A stretch of DNA of 64,000 nucleotides from Sphingomonas aurea (GTDB lineage Bacteria; Pseudomonadota; Alphaproteobacteria; Sphingomonadales; Sphingomonadaceae): NCBI RefSeq assembly GCF_030678875.1, contig NZ_JAUUDS010000001.1, forward strand, positions 186,001 through 250,000, read 5' to 3'. The position numbers and the translations under genes are program-made. Under the pieces are notes generated by a model. It searched no databases. It was given only the letters and a program-made list of their open reading frames with translations, and had not been told where the DNA came from. Positions 55,352 to 62,781 of this stretch are shown piece after piece; the first letter of the stretch is position 1, and each line of letters opens with the position of its first letter.

Positions 55352-56923
55352 ATGCCAGACGCCGCCGCCGCGCCCCCCGGATCGCGCCCGCGCGCGTCGC
55401 GCTATGCCTGGTACGTGCTCGGCATCCTGTTCCTCGTCTATGTGCTGAACTTCGTCGACCGGCAGATCATCTCGATCCTGGCGGAGGACATCAAGCGCGA
55501 CCTGGCGCTGCGCGACGAGGATCTGGGCTTCCTCTACGGCACGGCATTCGGTGTCTTCTACTCGCTGTTCGGCATCCCGCTCGGGCGGCTCGCCGACAAT
55601 TGGCATCGCGGGCGGCTGATGGTGATGGGGCTGGCGCTGTGGTCGACGATGACCGCGCTGTCCGGCCTGTCGCGCACCGGTACGCACCTCGCGGCGGCAC
55701 GGATCGGCGTGGGGATCGGCGAGGCGACGGCTAGCCCGGCGGCCTATTCGCTGATCTCCGACTGGTTTCCCAAGCACCTGCGCGCCACCGCGCTGTCGAT
55801 ATACTCGGCCGGCCTCTATGTCGGCGGCGGTGCGTCGCTGTTCATCGGCGGGCTGATCGTCCAGAACTGGAATCGCGCCTGGCCGGGCGGCGGACCGTTG
55901 GGGCTGGTCGGCTGGCAGGCGGCGTTCCTGGCGGTCGGCATTCCGGGCCTGCTGGTCGCGGCGTGGATCGCCACCCTGCGCGAGCCGCATCGCGGCGCGG
56001 TCGAGGGGCTGCCGCCGCCGCCGCGCCATCCGGCGCCGTTCCGCGCCTTCGCGGCCGAACTGGTCACGATCATCCCGCCCCTGACCCTGTGGGGCGCGGC
56101 GCAGGGCGGCGCGCGAGCGCTGGCGATCAATCTGATCGCCGCCGCCGTCACCGCCGGGGCGGTGACCGGGCTCGTCCTGCTCGGCGAGCCCTGGCCGCAA
56201 TGGGTTGCGGTGGGGATCGGCGCCTATGCCGTATTCTCCTGGTCGTGCGCGCTGAAGCGGCGCGATCCCGCCACCTTCGCCCTGATCCTCGGCACGCCGG
56301 CATTCCTGTGCACCGTCGTCGCCTATGGGCTGAACGCGTTCATGGCCTATGCGGCGAGCTTCTGGGCGGCGCCCTACGCGCTCCGCGTGCTGGGTGCGCC
56401 GCCGGCGAGCGCCGGGCTGGCGATCGGCGCGATCGGCGCGGGCGCGGGGTTCCTGGGGGTGACGCTGGGCGGAATGGCCGCCGACCGGCTGCACCGGCGC
56501 AATCCGGCGGGGCGGCTGGCGGTGGTGATCTTCGGCGCGGTGGTGCCGGCTCCGTTCCTGGCGCTCGCGTTTACCGCGAACAGCACCAGCCTGCTCTATC
56601 CGATGCTGTTCCTGGCGCAGGTCACCGCGGCCTGTGCGCTCGGCGCGGCGGCGGCGACCACGCAGGATCTGGTGCTGCCACGCATGCGGGGCACGGCGAC
56701 CGCGACCTTCTTCATCGGCACGACGCTTTTGGGGCTGGCACTCGGCCCCTATCTGGCGGGGCGGGTGTCGACGCTGAGCGGCAGCCTGTCGACCGGCATG
56801 CTGTCGCTCCTCCTCAGTGTGCCGATCACCCTGACCGCCGCCATCGCCGCCTATCGCCTGGTCCCCGCCGCCGAAGCCACGCGCGAGGCGCGGGCCGCGG
56901 CGGCAGGAGAGGAAGTCGGCTGA
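55352..56923 (+). CDS. MFS transporter (spinster-like)
   Basis: 523 aa from the ATG at 55352, with GGGAG at 55342-55346; an ATG at 55334 is possible but less well placed. Twelve TM helices. VLNFVDRQIISILAEDIKRDLALRDEDLGFLYGTAFGVFYSLFGIPLGRLAD is the MFS motif-A region of the spinster-like group, where DR in TM1 is conserved. The C-terminal helices end RLVPAAEATREARAAAAG. Substrate unknown; a sphingolipid role cannot be read from the sequence. Confidence 0.9.
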   Translation: MPDAAAAPPGSRPRASRYAWYVLGILFLVYVLNFVDRQIISILAEDIKRDLALRDEDLGFLYGTAFGVFYSLFGIPLGRLADNWHRGRLMVMGLALWSTMTALSGLSRTGTHLAAARIGVGIGEATASPAAYSLISDWFPKHLRATALSIYSAGLYVGGGASLFIGGLIVQNWNRAWPGGGPLGLVGWQAAFLAVGIPGLLVAAWIATLREPHRGAVEGLPPPPRHPAPFRAFAAELVTIIPPLTLWGAAQGGARALAINLIAAAVTAGAVTGLVLLGEPWPQWVAVGIGAYAVFSWSCALKRRDPATFALILGTPAFLCTVVAYGLNAFMAYAASFWAAPYALRVLGAPPASAGLAIGAIGAGAGFLGVTLGGMAADRLHRRNPAGRLAVVIFGAVVPAPFLALAFTANSTSLLYPMLFLAQVTAACALGAAAATTQDLVLPRMRGTATATFFIGTTLLGLALGPYLAGRVSTLSGSLSTGMLSLLLSVPITLTAAIAAYRLVPAAEATREARAAAAGEEVG

Positions 56924-56925
56924 CC

Positions 56926-57468
56926 TCAGGCCGGCTGGAACACGCCGCAGGCGATCCGCGCGCCGCTGTTGCCCGACGGGTCCGTCTTCAGGTCATCGGC
57001 GTTGGCGTGGACGACCATCGCGGCGCCGTCCGCATCGAGCAGTCCGGCCATCGTTGCGCCCGGAATGGTTACGCCGATCGTGCCGCGTCCGTCGGTGCCG
57101 ACGATCAGGTTCGGCATGTCGCCGGCATGCGGCCCCTGCGGGTTCATCGTGCCGTGCTGGTGCGCGGTCGGGTTCCAGTGTCCGCCGGCGGTGGTGAAGT
57201 CGGGCGCGTCGCAGCGGCCGACCATGTGGACATGCGCCCCGTGCGTGCCGGGCGGCAGGCTGCGCGCGTCGAGGGTGAAGCGCAGGCCCCCCTCAACCTC
57301 GGTCGCCGTCGCGCGACCCGCATCGGCGTTGCTCGCAGTGCGCATCATCGCGGTCGCGGTGCGATAGCTCGCCGCACCCGCGTTCCGGTCCGTCCGGTCG
57401 GTCTGGCAGCCGGCCAGCATGGCCGCCGCTCCCAGCACGGTCACTCCCACGATCGTTTGCGTCCGCAT
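56926..57468 (-). CDS. sodC: Cu/Zn superoxide dismutase lipoprotein
   Basis: 180 aa from the ATG at 57468. The signal peptide ends in a lipobox (AAMLAGC). The SOD domain has the metal ligands in PPGTHGAHVHMVGRC and DFTTAGGHWNPTAHQHGTMNPQGPHAGDMPN, and the last ligand in MVVHANADDL; C near GRC and IACGVF probably form the disulphide. It protects the cell envelope from superoxide. An EcfG-like promoter lies upstream. Convergent with the MFS gene, 2 bp apart. Confidence 0.92.
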   Translation of the reverse strand: MRTQTIVGVTVLGAAAMLAGCQTDRTDRNAGAASYRTATAMMRTASNADAGRATATEVEGGLRFTLDARSLPPGTHGAHVHMVGRCDAPDFTTAGGHWNPTAHQHGTMNPQGPHAGDMPNLIVGTDGRGTIGVTIPGATMAGLLDADGAAMVVHANADDLKTDPSGNSGARIACGVFQPA

Positions 57469-57501
57469 GGTCTTTTCCCTTTCCCGTTTCGCTTTCGAGC
57501 G

Positions 57502-57526
57502 AACCAGCGGTCGCGCCGCCGGTTCC
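57502..57526 (-). promoter_or_regulatory. EcfG-type promoter candidate for sodC
   Basis: Minus strand GGAAC (57526-57522), 16-bp spacer, GGTT (57505-57502); the -10 differs from CGTT in one base. It lies 33 bp before the start codon, the same distance as for the 94-aa gene at 59886. Confidence 0.5.
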
Positions 57527-57527
57527 A

Positions 57528-58073
57528 TCACCCCTCCAGCGGCCAGCGCGCGACCGGCTCGTAACTCGCGCCCGACCGGCCTAGATGGCTGCGATAGAGG
57601 ATCAGGTGCGGCAAGGCGACCGGCGCGCTGCGCAGCGCCGCATGCCGCACCAGCCACGCCGCGATCGCCGGAGAGGAGCCGGCCGAGCGGGCCAGCCGGG
57701 CGACCGTGACGTGCGGCCTGTAGGCGCGCCGCTCCGGTGGCAGCCCGGCGCGCGCGCATGCCTGCTCAACGGAGGCATGCAGCCTCGCGAGCGGCTCGGC
57801 CGGCGACAGCCCGGCCCACAGCGTATCGACACGCCCGCGCTGGTCGAAGCTGCCGACCCCGGCAAGCGACACCATGGGCGCCGGCGCGTGGACCTGACCG
57901 AGCGCGGCGGCGAGATCCTCCGCCTGCGGCCGGTCGACCTCGCCGACGAAGCGCAGGGTGACGTGCAGCTGCTCGTCGTCCTGCCAACGCGCGCCGGGCA
58001 CGTCGTCCATGACGTCGAACAGCATCTCCCGCAACGAGGGCGGCGGCCGCAAGGCAAGGAACAGGCGGATCAT
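57528..58073 (-). CDS. thpR: RNA 2',3'-cyclic phosphodiesterase
   Basis: 181 aa, 2H phosphoesterase family (formerly LigT). Two HxTx motifs: ELHVTLRFVGEV and YRPHVTVARL. Hydrolyses 2',3'-cyclic phosphates or ligates tRNA half ends in vitro. Single-gene unit just upstream of sodC on the same strand, 59 bp from its start, but the sodC EcfG promoter lies between. Confidence 0.93.
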   Translation of the reverse strand: MIRLFLALRPPPSLREMLFDVMDDVPGARWQDDEQLHVTLRFVGEVDRPQAEDLAAALGQVHAPAPMVSLAGVGSFDQRGRVDTLWAGLSPAEPLARLHASVEQACARAGLPPERRAYRPHVTVARLARSAGSSPAIAAWLVRHAALRSAPVALPHLILYRSHLGRSGASYEPVARWPLEG

Positions 58074-58214
58074 GCGTATGATTAACTAACAAAATTGTCA
58101 TGTTGACGGTCCGGCCATGCCGGTTTCGCTTGAAACCTGCCGGGACGGGGCCGATATTGCAATCATCCGGTGGCCCGTGGCGGGCCGATGCCGGGATAAG
58201 GAGATTTTTCAGAG

Positions 58215-58955
58215 ATGGCTAACTGGTCTGATCCTCGGCCAACCGCCGCGCCGTTCGGAACGACGCGCGCGCGGGCGGGTGACGCGGCCTACGACGCGGG
58301 TCTCCGCTCGTACATGCTGTCGGTCTACAACTACATGGCGTCGGGCGTGCTGCTGACCGGCATCGTCGCGCTGCTGTTCGCGGTCAGCGGCCAGGCGGAG
58401 GCGGTGTTCACCGGCCCCGGGATCCTGAAGTACGTCATCATGTTCGCGCCGCTCGGCATCGTGTTCGGCATGAGCTTCGGCCAGGGGCGCATGTCGACCT
58501 CGACCTTGCAGATGATGTTCTGGGGCTTCGCGGTCCTGATGGGCCTGTCGCTGTCGACGATCTTCCTGCAGTACAGCCCGATCGCGATCGCGCAGGCGTT
58601 CTTCGCGACCGCCGCCGGCTTCGCGGCGCTCAGCCTGTACGGCTACACGACGAAGAAGGACCTGTCGGCGTTCGGCACCTTTCTCATCATCGGCGTCGTC
58701 GGCCTGCTGGTCGCCAGCGTCATCAACATCTTCGTCCAGTCGGGTCCGCTGGGCATGCTCATCAGCGCCGTCGGCGTGCTGCTGTTCGCCGGTCTGACTG
58801 CCTACGACACGCAGCGCACGAAGAGCATGTATGCGCACGTCGCCGGCACCGACATGGAGGGCAAGGTCGTCGTGATGTCGGCGCTCAGCCTGTATCTCGA
58901 CTTCATCAATATGTTCCTGTTCATCCTGCGCCTGTTCGGCTCCAGCCGCGACTAA
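58215..58955 (+). CDS. Bax inhibitor-1/YccA family membrane protein
   Basis: 246 aa with seven TM helices. The short N-terminal tail is followed by AYDAGLRSYMLSVYNYMASGVLLTGIVALLF, then helices to the conserved TM6-TM7 block (VGVLLFAGLTAYDTQRTKSMY and VVMSALSLYLDFINMFLFILRLFG). It is a pH-sensitive calcium-leak-type protein in the family. GATAAGGAG ribosome site upstream. A terminator follows. Confidence 0.92.
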   Translation: MANWSDPRPTAAPFGTTRARAGDAAYDAGLRSYMLSVYNYMASGVLLTGIVALLFAVSGQAEAVFTGPGILKYVIMFAPLGIVFGMSFGQGRMSTSTLQMMFWGFAVLMGLSLSTIFLQYSPIAIAQAFFATAAGFAALSLYGYTTKKDLSAFGTFLIIGVVGLLVASVINIFVQSGPLGMLISAVGVLLFAGLTAYDTQRTKSMYAHVAGTDMEGKVVVMSALSLYLDFINMFLFILRLFGSSRD

Positions 58956-58978
58956 GTTCGGGCTGACAGGATTTCTTC

Positions 58979-59009
58979 GGGGCTCGGCGGGCGACTGCCG
59001 GGCCCTTTT
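58979..59009 (+). terminator. Rho-independent terminator after the BI-1 gene
   Basis: GGGCTCGGC (58979-58987) pairs with GCCGGGCCC (58997-59005) with one mismatch, followed by TTTT. Twenty-three bp after the stop. Confidence 0.75.
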
Positions 59010-59031
59010 CTCTGTTCGGGTGTGACGTTCG

Positions 59032-59817
59032 ATGACCTGTCGCCTGTCGGTCGAGGTCGACCTGGAATATGTCCTTCCCGCCGAGTGCGATATCCTGTTG
59101 CAGATCGAGGTGGCGGCGACGTCCGAGCAGCGGCTGGCGCAGAGCGCGCTGACCATCTGGTCCGACCATCCGATCGCCGCGGTGCCGGGGCAGGATGGGA
59201 TCGGCCAGCGCAGCTGGGTGCGCGCCGCCGGTCTTTTCCAGGCACGCTATCGCGCCGAGGTCGCGGTGGACCGCGCGCCAGTGTCGCTCGCCGGCTTCGG
59301 TGCGACGCCACCGCGCGGCCTGCCGGGTGAGGTCGTCGCCTATCTGCTGCCCAGCCGCTACTGCCCGTCCGACCGGCTGGAGGGCTTCGTTCGCCGCCGC
59401 TTCGCCGGGCTTCAGGGCGGGGCGATGGCGGCGGCGCTGGCGGACTGGGTCGCCGCCGAGCTGACGTATGGCGCGACCGACACGAGCGGTACCACCACCG
59501 CGCTCGACACCTTCGCCAGCCGCACCGGCGTATGCCGCGACTATGCGCACCTGCTGGTCTCGCTGGCCCGGGCGGCGGAAATCCCCGCGCGTTGCGTCGC
59601 CGCCTATGCCCCCGGCGTCGATCCGCCCGACTTCCATGCCGTGGCCGAGCTGTGGCTGGATGGCGCGTGGCGGCTGGTCGATGCCACGGGCATGGCCGAT
59701 GCGCGCGAGATCGCCGGCGTCGTGGTCGGCCGCGACGCCACCGACATCGCCTTCATGACCGTGTTCGGCACCGCGTTCCTCCAGCGCCAGCAGGTGCGGG
59801 TGACGCGACGGGGTTGA
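59032..59817 (+). CDS. transglutaminase-like cysteine protease family protein
   Basis: 261 aa. The N-terminal beta-rich region (CRLSVEVDLEYVLPAECDILLQIEVAAT) is typical of bacterial transglutaminase-like proteins, and the C-terminal catalytic core has C in SRTGVCRDYAHLLVSLARAAEIPARCVAAY, H in DPPDFHAVAELWLDGAWRLVD and D in VDATGMADAREI. No signal peptide is seen. Its natural substrate is unknown. Confidence 0.9.
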   Translation: MTCRLSVEVDLEYVLPAECDILLQIEVAATSEQRLAQSALTIWSDHPIAAVPGQDGIGQRSWVRAAGLFQARYRAEVAVDRAPVSLAGFGATPPRGLPGEVVAYLLPSRYCPSDRLEGFVRRRFAGLQGGAMAAALADWVAAELTYGATDTSGTTTALDTFASRTGVCRDYAHLLVSLARAAEIPARCVAAYAPGVDPPDFHAVAELWLDGAWRLVDATGMADAREIAGVVVGRDATDIAFMTVFGTAFLQRQQVRVTRRG

Positions 59818-59827
59818 GCGATCCGCC

Positions 59828-59852
59828 GGAACGCGGGCGCGGGCTGGTCGTT
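59828..59852 (+). promoter_or_regulatory. EcfG-type promoter of the 94-aa protein gene
   Basis: GGAAC (59828-59832), a 16-bp spacer, and CGTT (59849-59852), an exact match to the sphingomonad general-stress sigma factor consensus. The gene start is 33 bp downstream. Confidence 0.7.
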
Positions 59853-59885
59853 CTATATCGGGAACGACTTCGAGAGGATTGATCC

Positions 59886-60170
59886 ATGACCATCGACGAT
59901 CGCGCGCTCGACAGCCTGTCGGTCGCCCCCGATGCCGACGACCAGCCCGCCGAGGGCAATGGTCGCGATCCCCGCGGCGATGCCGGGCAGGACAAGTCGA
60001 TCACCAAGCGGCTCCAGAAGAACCCCGACAGCGTCGATGCCCGCCTCGACAATGGCCTGGACGAGAGCATGGACGGCAGCGACCCGGTTGCCATTTCCGA
60101 TCCCTCGCGTGGCGAACCCGCACCGTCGTCCGGCTTCGACGAAGAGGCGGAGCGCCAGCGCGACGCCTGA
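59886..60170 (+). CDS. acidic, probably disordered 94-aa protein
   Basis: 94 aa from the ATG at 59886. Very rich in D, E, S, G and P with no hydrophobic core (PDADDQPAEGNGRDPRGDAG; FDEEAERQRDA), so mostly disordered. The short stretch KSITKRLQKNPDSVDARLDNGLDESMDGSDPVAIS has the only helix-like and conserved-looking part, ending DPVAISDPS, a tail motif I have seen in small sphingomonad stress proteins but cannot tie to a function. A perfect EcfG-type promoter precedes it. Confidence 0.7.
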   Translation: MTIDDRALDSLSVAPDADDQPAEGNGRDPRGDAGQDKSITKRLQKNPDSVDARLDNGLDESMDGSDPVAISDPSRGEPAPSSGFDEEAERQRDA

Positions 60171-60299
60171 CCAACGATGTGGCGCTGCCGCATCACTGTG
60201 CCGGGATGATGCGGCGGGCCGCTCGGCTCGTCGCATCGCGTGTTGCGGTGCAACGGCTTTCATCGTTCCTTGCACCTGCCGGCTGGCCCGATCGTTAAG

Positions 60300-60315
60300 G
60301 GTGGTGTTAACCACC
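60300..60315. promoter_or_regulatory. short palindrome before the 184-aa gene
   Basis: GGTGGT-GTTA-ACCACC at 60300-60315, flanked by AA and TTT, in the 192-bp gap between two genes of unknown function. It could be a small terminator for the 94-aa gene or an operator for the next gene. The rest of this gap holds nothing recognisable. Confidence 0.4.
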
Positions 60316-60362
60316 TTTCGCTAGGGTCACCCGGTTGGACATGCTGGGGCGGGGTGAACGCG

Positions 60363-60917
60363 ATGGGTGCCAGGAGCAAGCCGGCCGAGGGAACGATGAC
60401 CCTGGCCGAGATCAAGGAATTCGCGAGCTTCCCGGCCGCAACACAGCGCTACATCCGCCGCTCGCTCGATATCGGACTGGACCGCGACGATGCGATGGCT
60501 CGCTGGTCGCGCGACGTTGTCGAGGCGGCGAGCATCCGCGCCCAGGCTCGCCTCTACCGCGCCCTGCCGCAGCTGCGCGAACTGGTACCCGACGACAGCG
60601 GGCTGGACTCGGTCGAGCCGTTCCTGGCGCCGCTCGTCACCATCGTCGCCTTCGATCTGGGGCAGGGACGCTTGCCGAGCTTCTCGGCGGTGCGCTTCCT
60701 CTACGAACGGCTGATCGGCGCGGAGGTACGGCCATGGCTCCCCGCCGCCTTCTGCGCTGCCGCAGCGCTGCCGCATCTTCACCCGGAACTGCGCCGCAAG
60801 CTGCTCCAGTCGATCAGCGAGGCGGCAGCTACCGCCTCGGGCTGGTCGAACCGCCAGCCTGCCTTCTTCCCCTACTGGGTCGAGAAGGTCGAGCCAGGCC
60901 AGTGGCTGGCCAGCTGA
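60363..60917 (+). CDS. helical protein of unknown function
   Basis: 184 aa from the ATG at 60363. It is predicted almost wholly helical, without TM segments. Blocks such as EIKEFASFPAATQRYIRRSLDIGLDRDDAMARWSRDVVEAASIRAQARLYRALPQLRELV and a C-terminal LHPELRRKLLQSISEAA are visible, with no family I can name. Convergent with the extensin-like gene, which ends one base past the stop. Coding character and length support a real gene. Confidence 0.65.
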   Translation: MGARSKPAEGTMTLAEIKEFASFPAATQRYIRRSLDIGLDRDDAMARWSRDVVEAASIRAQARLYRALPQLRELVPDDSGLDSVEPFLAPLVTIVAFDLGQGRLPSFSAVRFLYERLIGAEVRPWLPAAFCAAAALPHLHPELRRKLLQSISEAAATASGWSNRQPAFFPYWVEKVEPGQWLAS

Positions 60918-60918
60918 G

Positions 60919-61677
60919 TCAGCGGCACGCGCGCCAGCCGGTCGCGCCGCGGCTCGCCTGGTCGAGGTGCAGATGGTCGCGGTGCGCGGCATTATAATCG
61001 GGCGACAGGGTGGTGGAGAACAGCCGGCACGCGCCGTCGCGCACCGTGCGCAGGAACCGGGCGTCGGCGCCCTGACCCTCGCGGCTCCAGTCGCCCACGA
61101 TCGTCAGGCGGCGCCCGTCCGCCAGGCGAAAGCCGGCGATGTCGACCGCGTCGGCGGTGGCATGCTCGCTCCAGCTGCCCGCATCGCGGCCATAGAGGCG
61201 ACGGCAGCTATAGCTGCCGAAATGCTCGATCGCGACGACCGGGCTGCCCAGGATCGTCCGTGCGGCGGGCTGCACCACCTCCCACTCCCACACCGCCAGT
61301 GCGGCGGCGACCGGGCAGGCGACGCCCAGGTCGGCTGGCGTAAAGCCGACCCGTCGCGGACCGCCGGAGGTGAAGCGCACGCCATCGGCATAACCGCACG
61401 TCTCTCCCCTTTGCCCGCGCGGCGGCAGCACGGTGTAGCGGACACCGGCGCGGTCGAGTGCGGCGCGGCAGGCCGGGAAGTCGTCGGTCAGCGCGGCGAG
61501 CTTTCGGCCCGTGAACAATCCGATCGGCTGGCCCAGGTCGAGCGGCGTCCAGGGCAGGTCCTGCGGCCGCCCCCGTATCGCTGCCCAACCGACGAACAGC
61601 AGGACGGCAAGCACGCCGGCGATCACCACCGTCCCCGCCACGCGACGCAGCGCGCGCAGCAGCGGCGCGCCGCTCAC
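60919..61677 (-). CDS. extensin-like family protein, envelope-anchored
   Basis: 252 aa with GTG start at 61677 overlapping the NUDIX stop (GTGA). One N-terminal TM (VAGTVVIAGVLAVLLFVGWAAI), then a periplasmic extensin-like C-terminal domain (PF06904): ETCGYADGVRF, PVVAIEHFGSYSCRRLYGRDAGSWSEHATADAVDIAGFRLADGRRLTIVGDW and a final AAHRDHLHLDQASRGATGWRACR. H, D and H residues of HATADAVDI and RDHLHLD match the zinc-binding site of LAS peptidases, so cell-wall peptide cleavage is plausible. Cysteines suggest disulphides. Confidence 0.85.
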   Translation of the reverse strand: MSGAPLLRALRRVAGTVVIAGVLAVLLFVGWAAIRGRPQDLPWTPLDLGQPIGLFTGRKLAALTDDFPACRAALDRAGVRYTVLPPRGQRGETCGYADGVRFTSGGPRRVGFTPADLGVACPVAAALAVWEWEVVQPAARTILGSPVVAIEHFGSYSCRRLYGRDAGSWSEHATADAVDIAGFRLADGRRLTIVGDWSREGQGADARFLRTVRDGACRLFSTTLSPDYNAAHRDHLHLDQASRGATGWRACR

Positions 61678-62414
61678 CCGCGTGCTTCCCGGTCGAGCGG
61701 CACCGATACGACCGGATAGCCGAGGTCGTCCGGGATGCAGAGATGCTCCACCCCGTCCACCACGGCGGTGAACGGCGTGATCGTCCGCACCGGATATGCC
61801 TCGGCGTCGGCCACCGCCTCGGCATGGCTGGCGAAGCGGGCGAGCCGTTCGAGGTTCCTCAGCGTCGGGAAGATCAGCGTCGCCCGCCCGGCCGCGGCCT
61901 CTGCGATCACCCCGGCGGCGGTGGTCCAGAGCAGTCGGACATTCTCGGTGTGATCCACCGAAGCGGCCGGGGCGTCCTCCGGCAGGCGCGCGAGGTAGAA
62001 GCGGGTGTCGAACACGCGGGTCAGCGGATGCGAGGGCAGCCACCGGGCAAAGGGAATCAGCAGGTCCGGTCGGATCGCGATACCGGCTCCGGCGAGCAGC
62101 GTCCCGAAATCGCCGCCGGTATGGAGCGCGGCGCGGATCGCCGCGAGCGTTGCGGGCGGGGGCAGGGGATCGAGCCCGATCGCCACGCCGGTCTCCTCCA
62201 GCGTCTCGCGGATCGCGGCGACACGGGCGGCCGTCTCGTCGTCGCCGCCGAGCGCGCGGTCGCCCGGATCGACCCGTCCGCCGGGAAACACCAGCGCGCC
62301 GCCGGCAAACGCAAGCGTGCGGGCCCGTTCCACCATCAGCATCTCGGGCGGTCCATCCACGCGATCGCGCAGGATCACGACGGTGGCGGCGGGGATCGGA
62401 TCGGAAGGCGTCAT
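61674..62414 (-). CDS. NUDIX hydrolase (NUDT19-like)
   Basis: 246 aa from the ATG at 62414. N-terminal strands (AATVVILRDRVDGPPEMLMVERARTLAFAGGALVFPGGRVDPGDRALG) lead into a NUDIX box with a longer loop, ending AAIRETLEETGVAIG, in which the REXXEE core is intact. The C-terminal region is typical of the acyl-CoA/CoA diphosphatase NUDT19-like group. The stop overlaps the extensin-like gene start. Confidence 0.88.
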   Translation of the reverse strand: MTPSDPIPAATVVILRDRVDGPPEMLMVERARTLAFAGGALVFPGGRVDPGDRALGGDDETAARVAAIRETLEETGVAIGLDPLPPPATLAAIRAALHTGGDFGTLLAGAGIAIRPDLLIPFARWLPSHPLTRVFDTRFYLARLPEDAPAASVDHTENVRLLWTTAAGVIAEAAAGRATLIFPTLRNLERLARFASHAEAVADAEAYPVRTITPFTAVVDGVEHLCIPDDLGYPVVSVPLDREARG

Positions 62415-62478
62415 CCGCCGCTCAACGCGCGATGGCGCAGGGTGATGCGGCGGGTGGAAAATCGCTGTCGAAGGTGGG

Positions 62479-62554
62479 TGGTGGAGCCGAGGGGAATCGA
62501 ACCCCTGACCTCTGCAGTGCGATTGCAGCGCTCTCCCATCTGAGCTACGGCCCC
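62479..62554 (-). tRNA. tRNA-Ala(CGC)
   Basis: 76 nt including an encoded CCA. The acceptor stem is GGGGCCG/CGGCTCC with the alanine-specific G3:U70 wobble pair; the D arm is GCTCAGATGGGAGAGC; the anticodon stem is CTGCA/TGCAG around loop ATCGCAC, giving anticodon CGC for alanine GCG codons; the T arm is AGGGGTTCGATTCCCCT. It reads the commonest alanine codon in this GC-rich genome. It begins upstream of the NUDIX gene on the same strand. Confidence 0.97.
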
Positions 62555-62692
62555 GCACCTTCGATCCCCGGCACGGCCGGGAGCGACGCCCTTAGCGGGC
62601 CCTCTCCACCATTGCAATATGTTGTCCGCCGGACATGCGCGGCGGGGTGACGGTGCATCGCGACGAGGCGCCGTCGCCGGTCGGCACCAGCC

Positions 62693-62717
62693 GGAACATC
62701 GCACCCGACCACCCGTT
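62693..62717 (+). promoter_or_regulatory. EcfG-type promoter of the SWFGD protein gene
   Basis: GGAAC (62693-62697), a 16-bp spacer, and CGTT (62714-62717): an exact consensus match. The start codon is 65 bp downstream with AGGAG at 62771-62775. The 227-bp gap back to the tRNA holds nothing else clear; TGTCC-GCC-GGACA at 62623-62635 is a small inverted repeat. Confidence 0.7.
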
Positions 62718-62781
62718 TTTCCCAATGGACCCGAGCGTATCTGCAAAGGACGCGCCGGCGCCGCAGAGACAGGAGACGATC

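Noticed and set aside
60295..60310. TTAA-N8-TTAA resembling a CtrA binding site before the 184-aa gene
   Set aside because: CtrA sites use a 7-bp spacer, and here it is 8; the sequence is better explained by the palindrome GGTGGT-GTTA-ACCACC.
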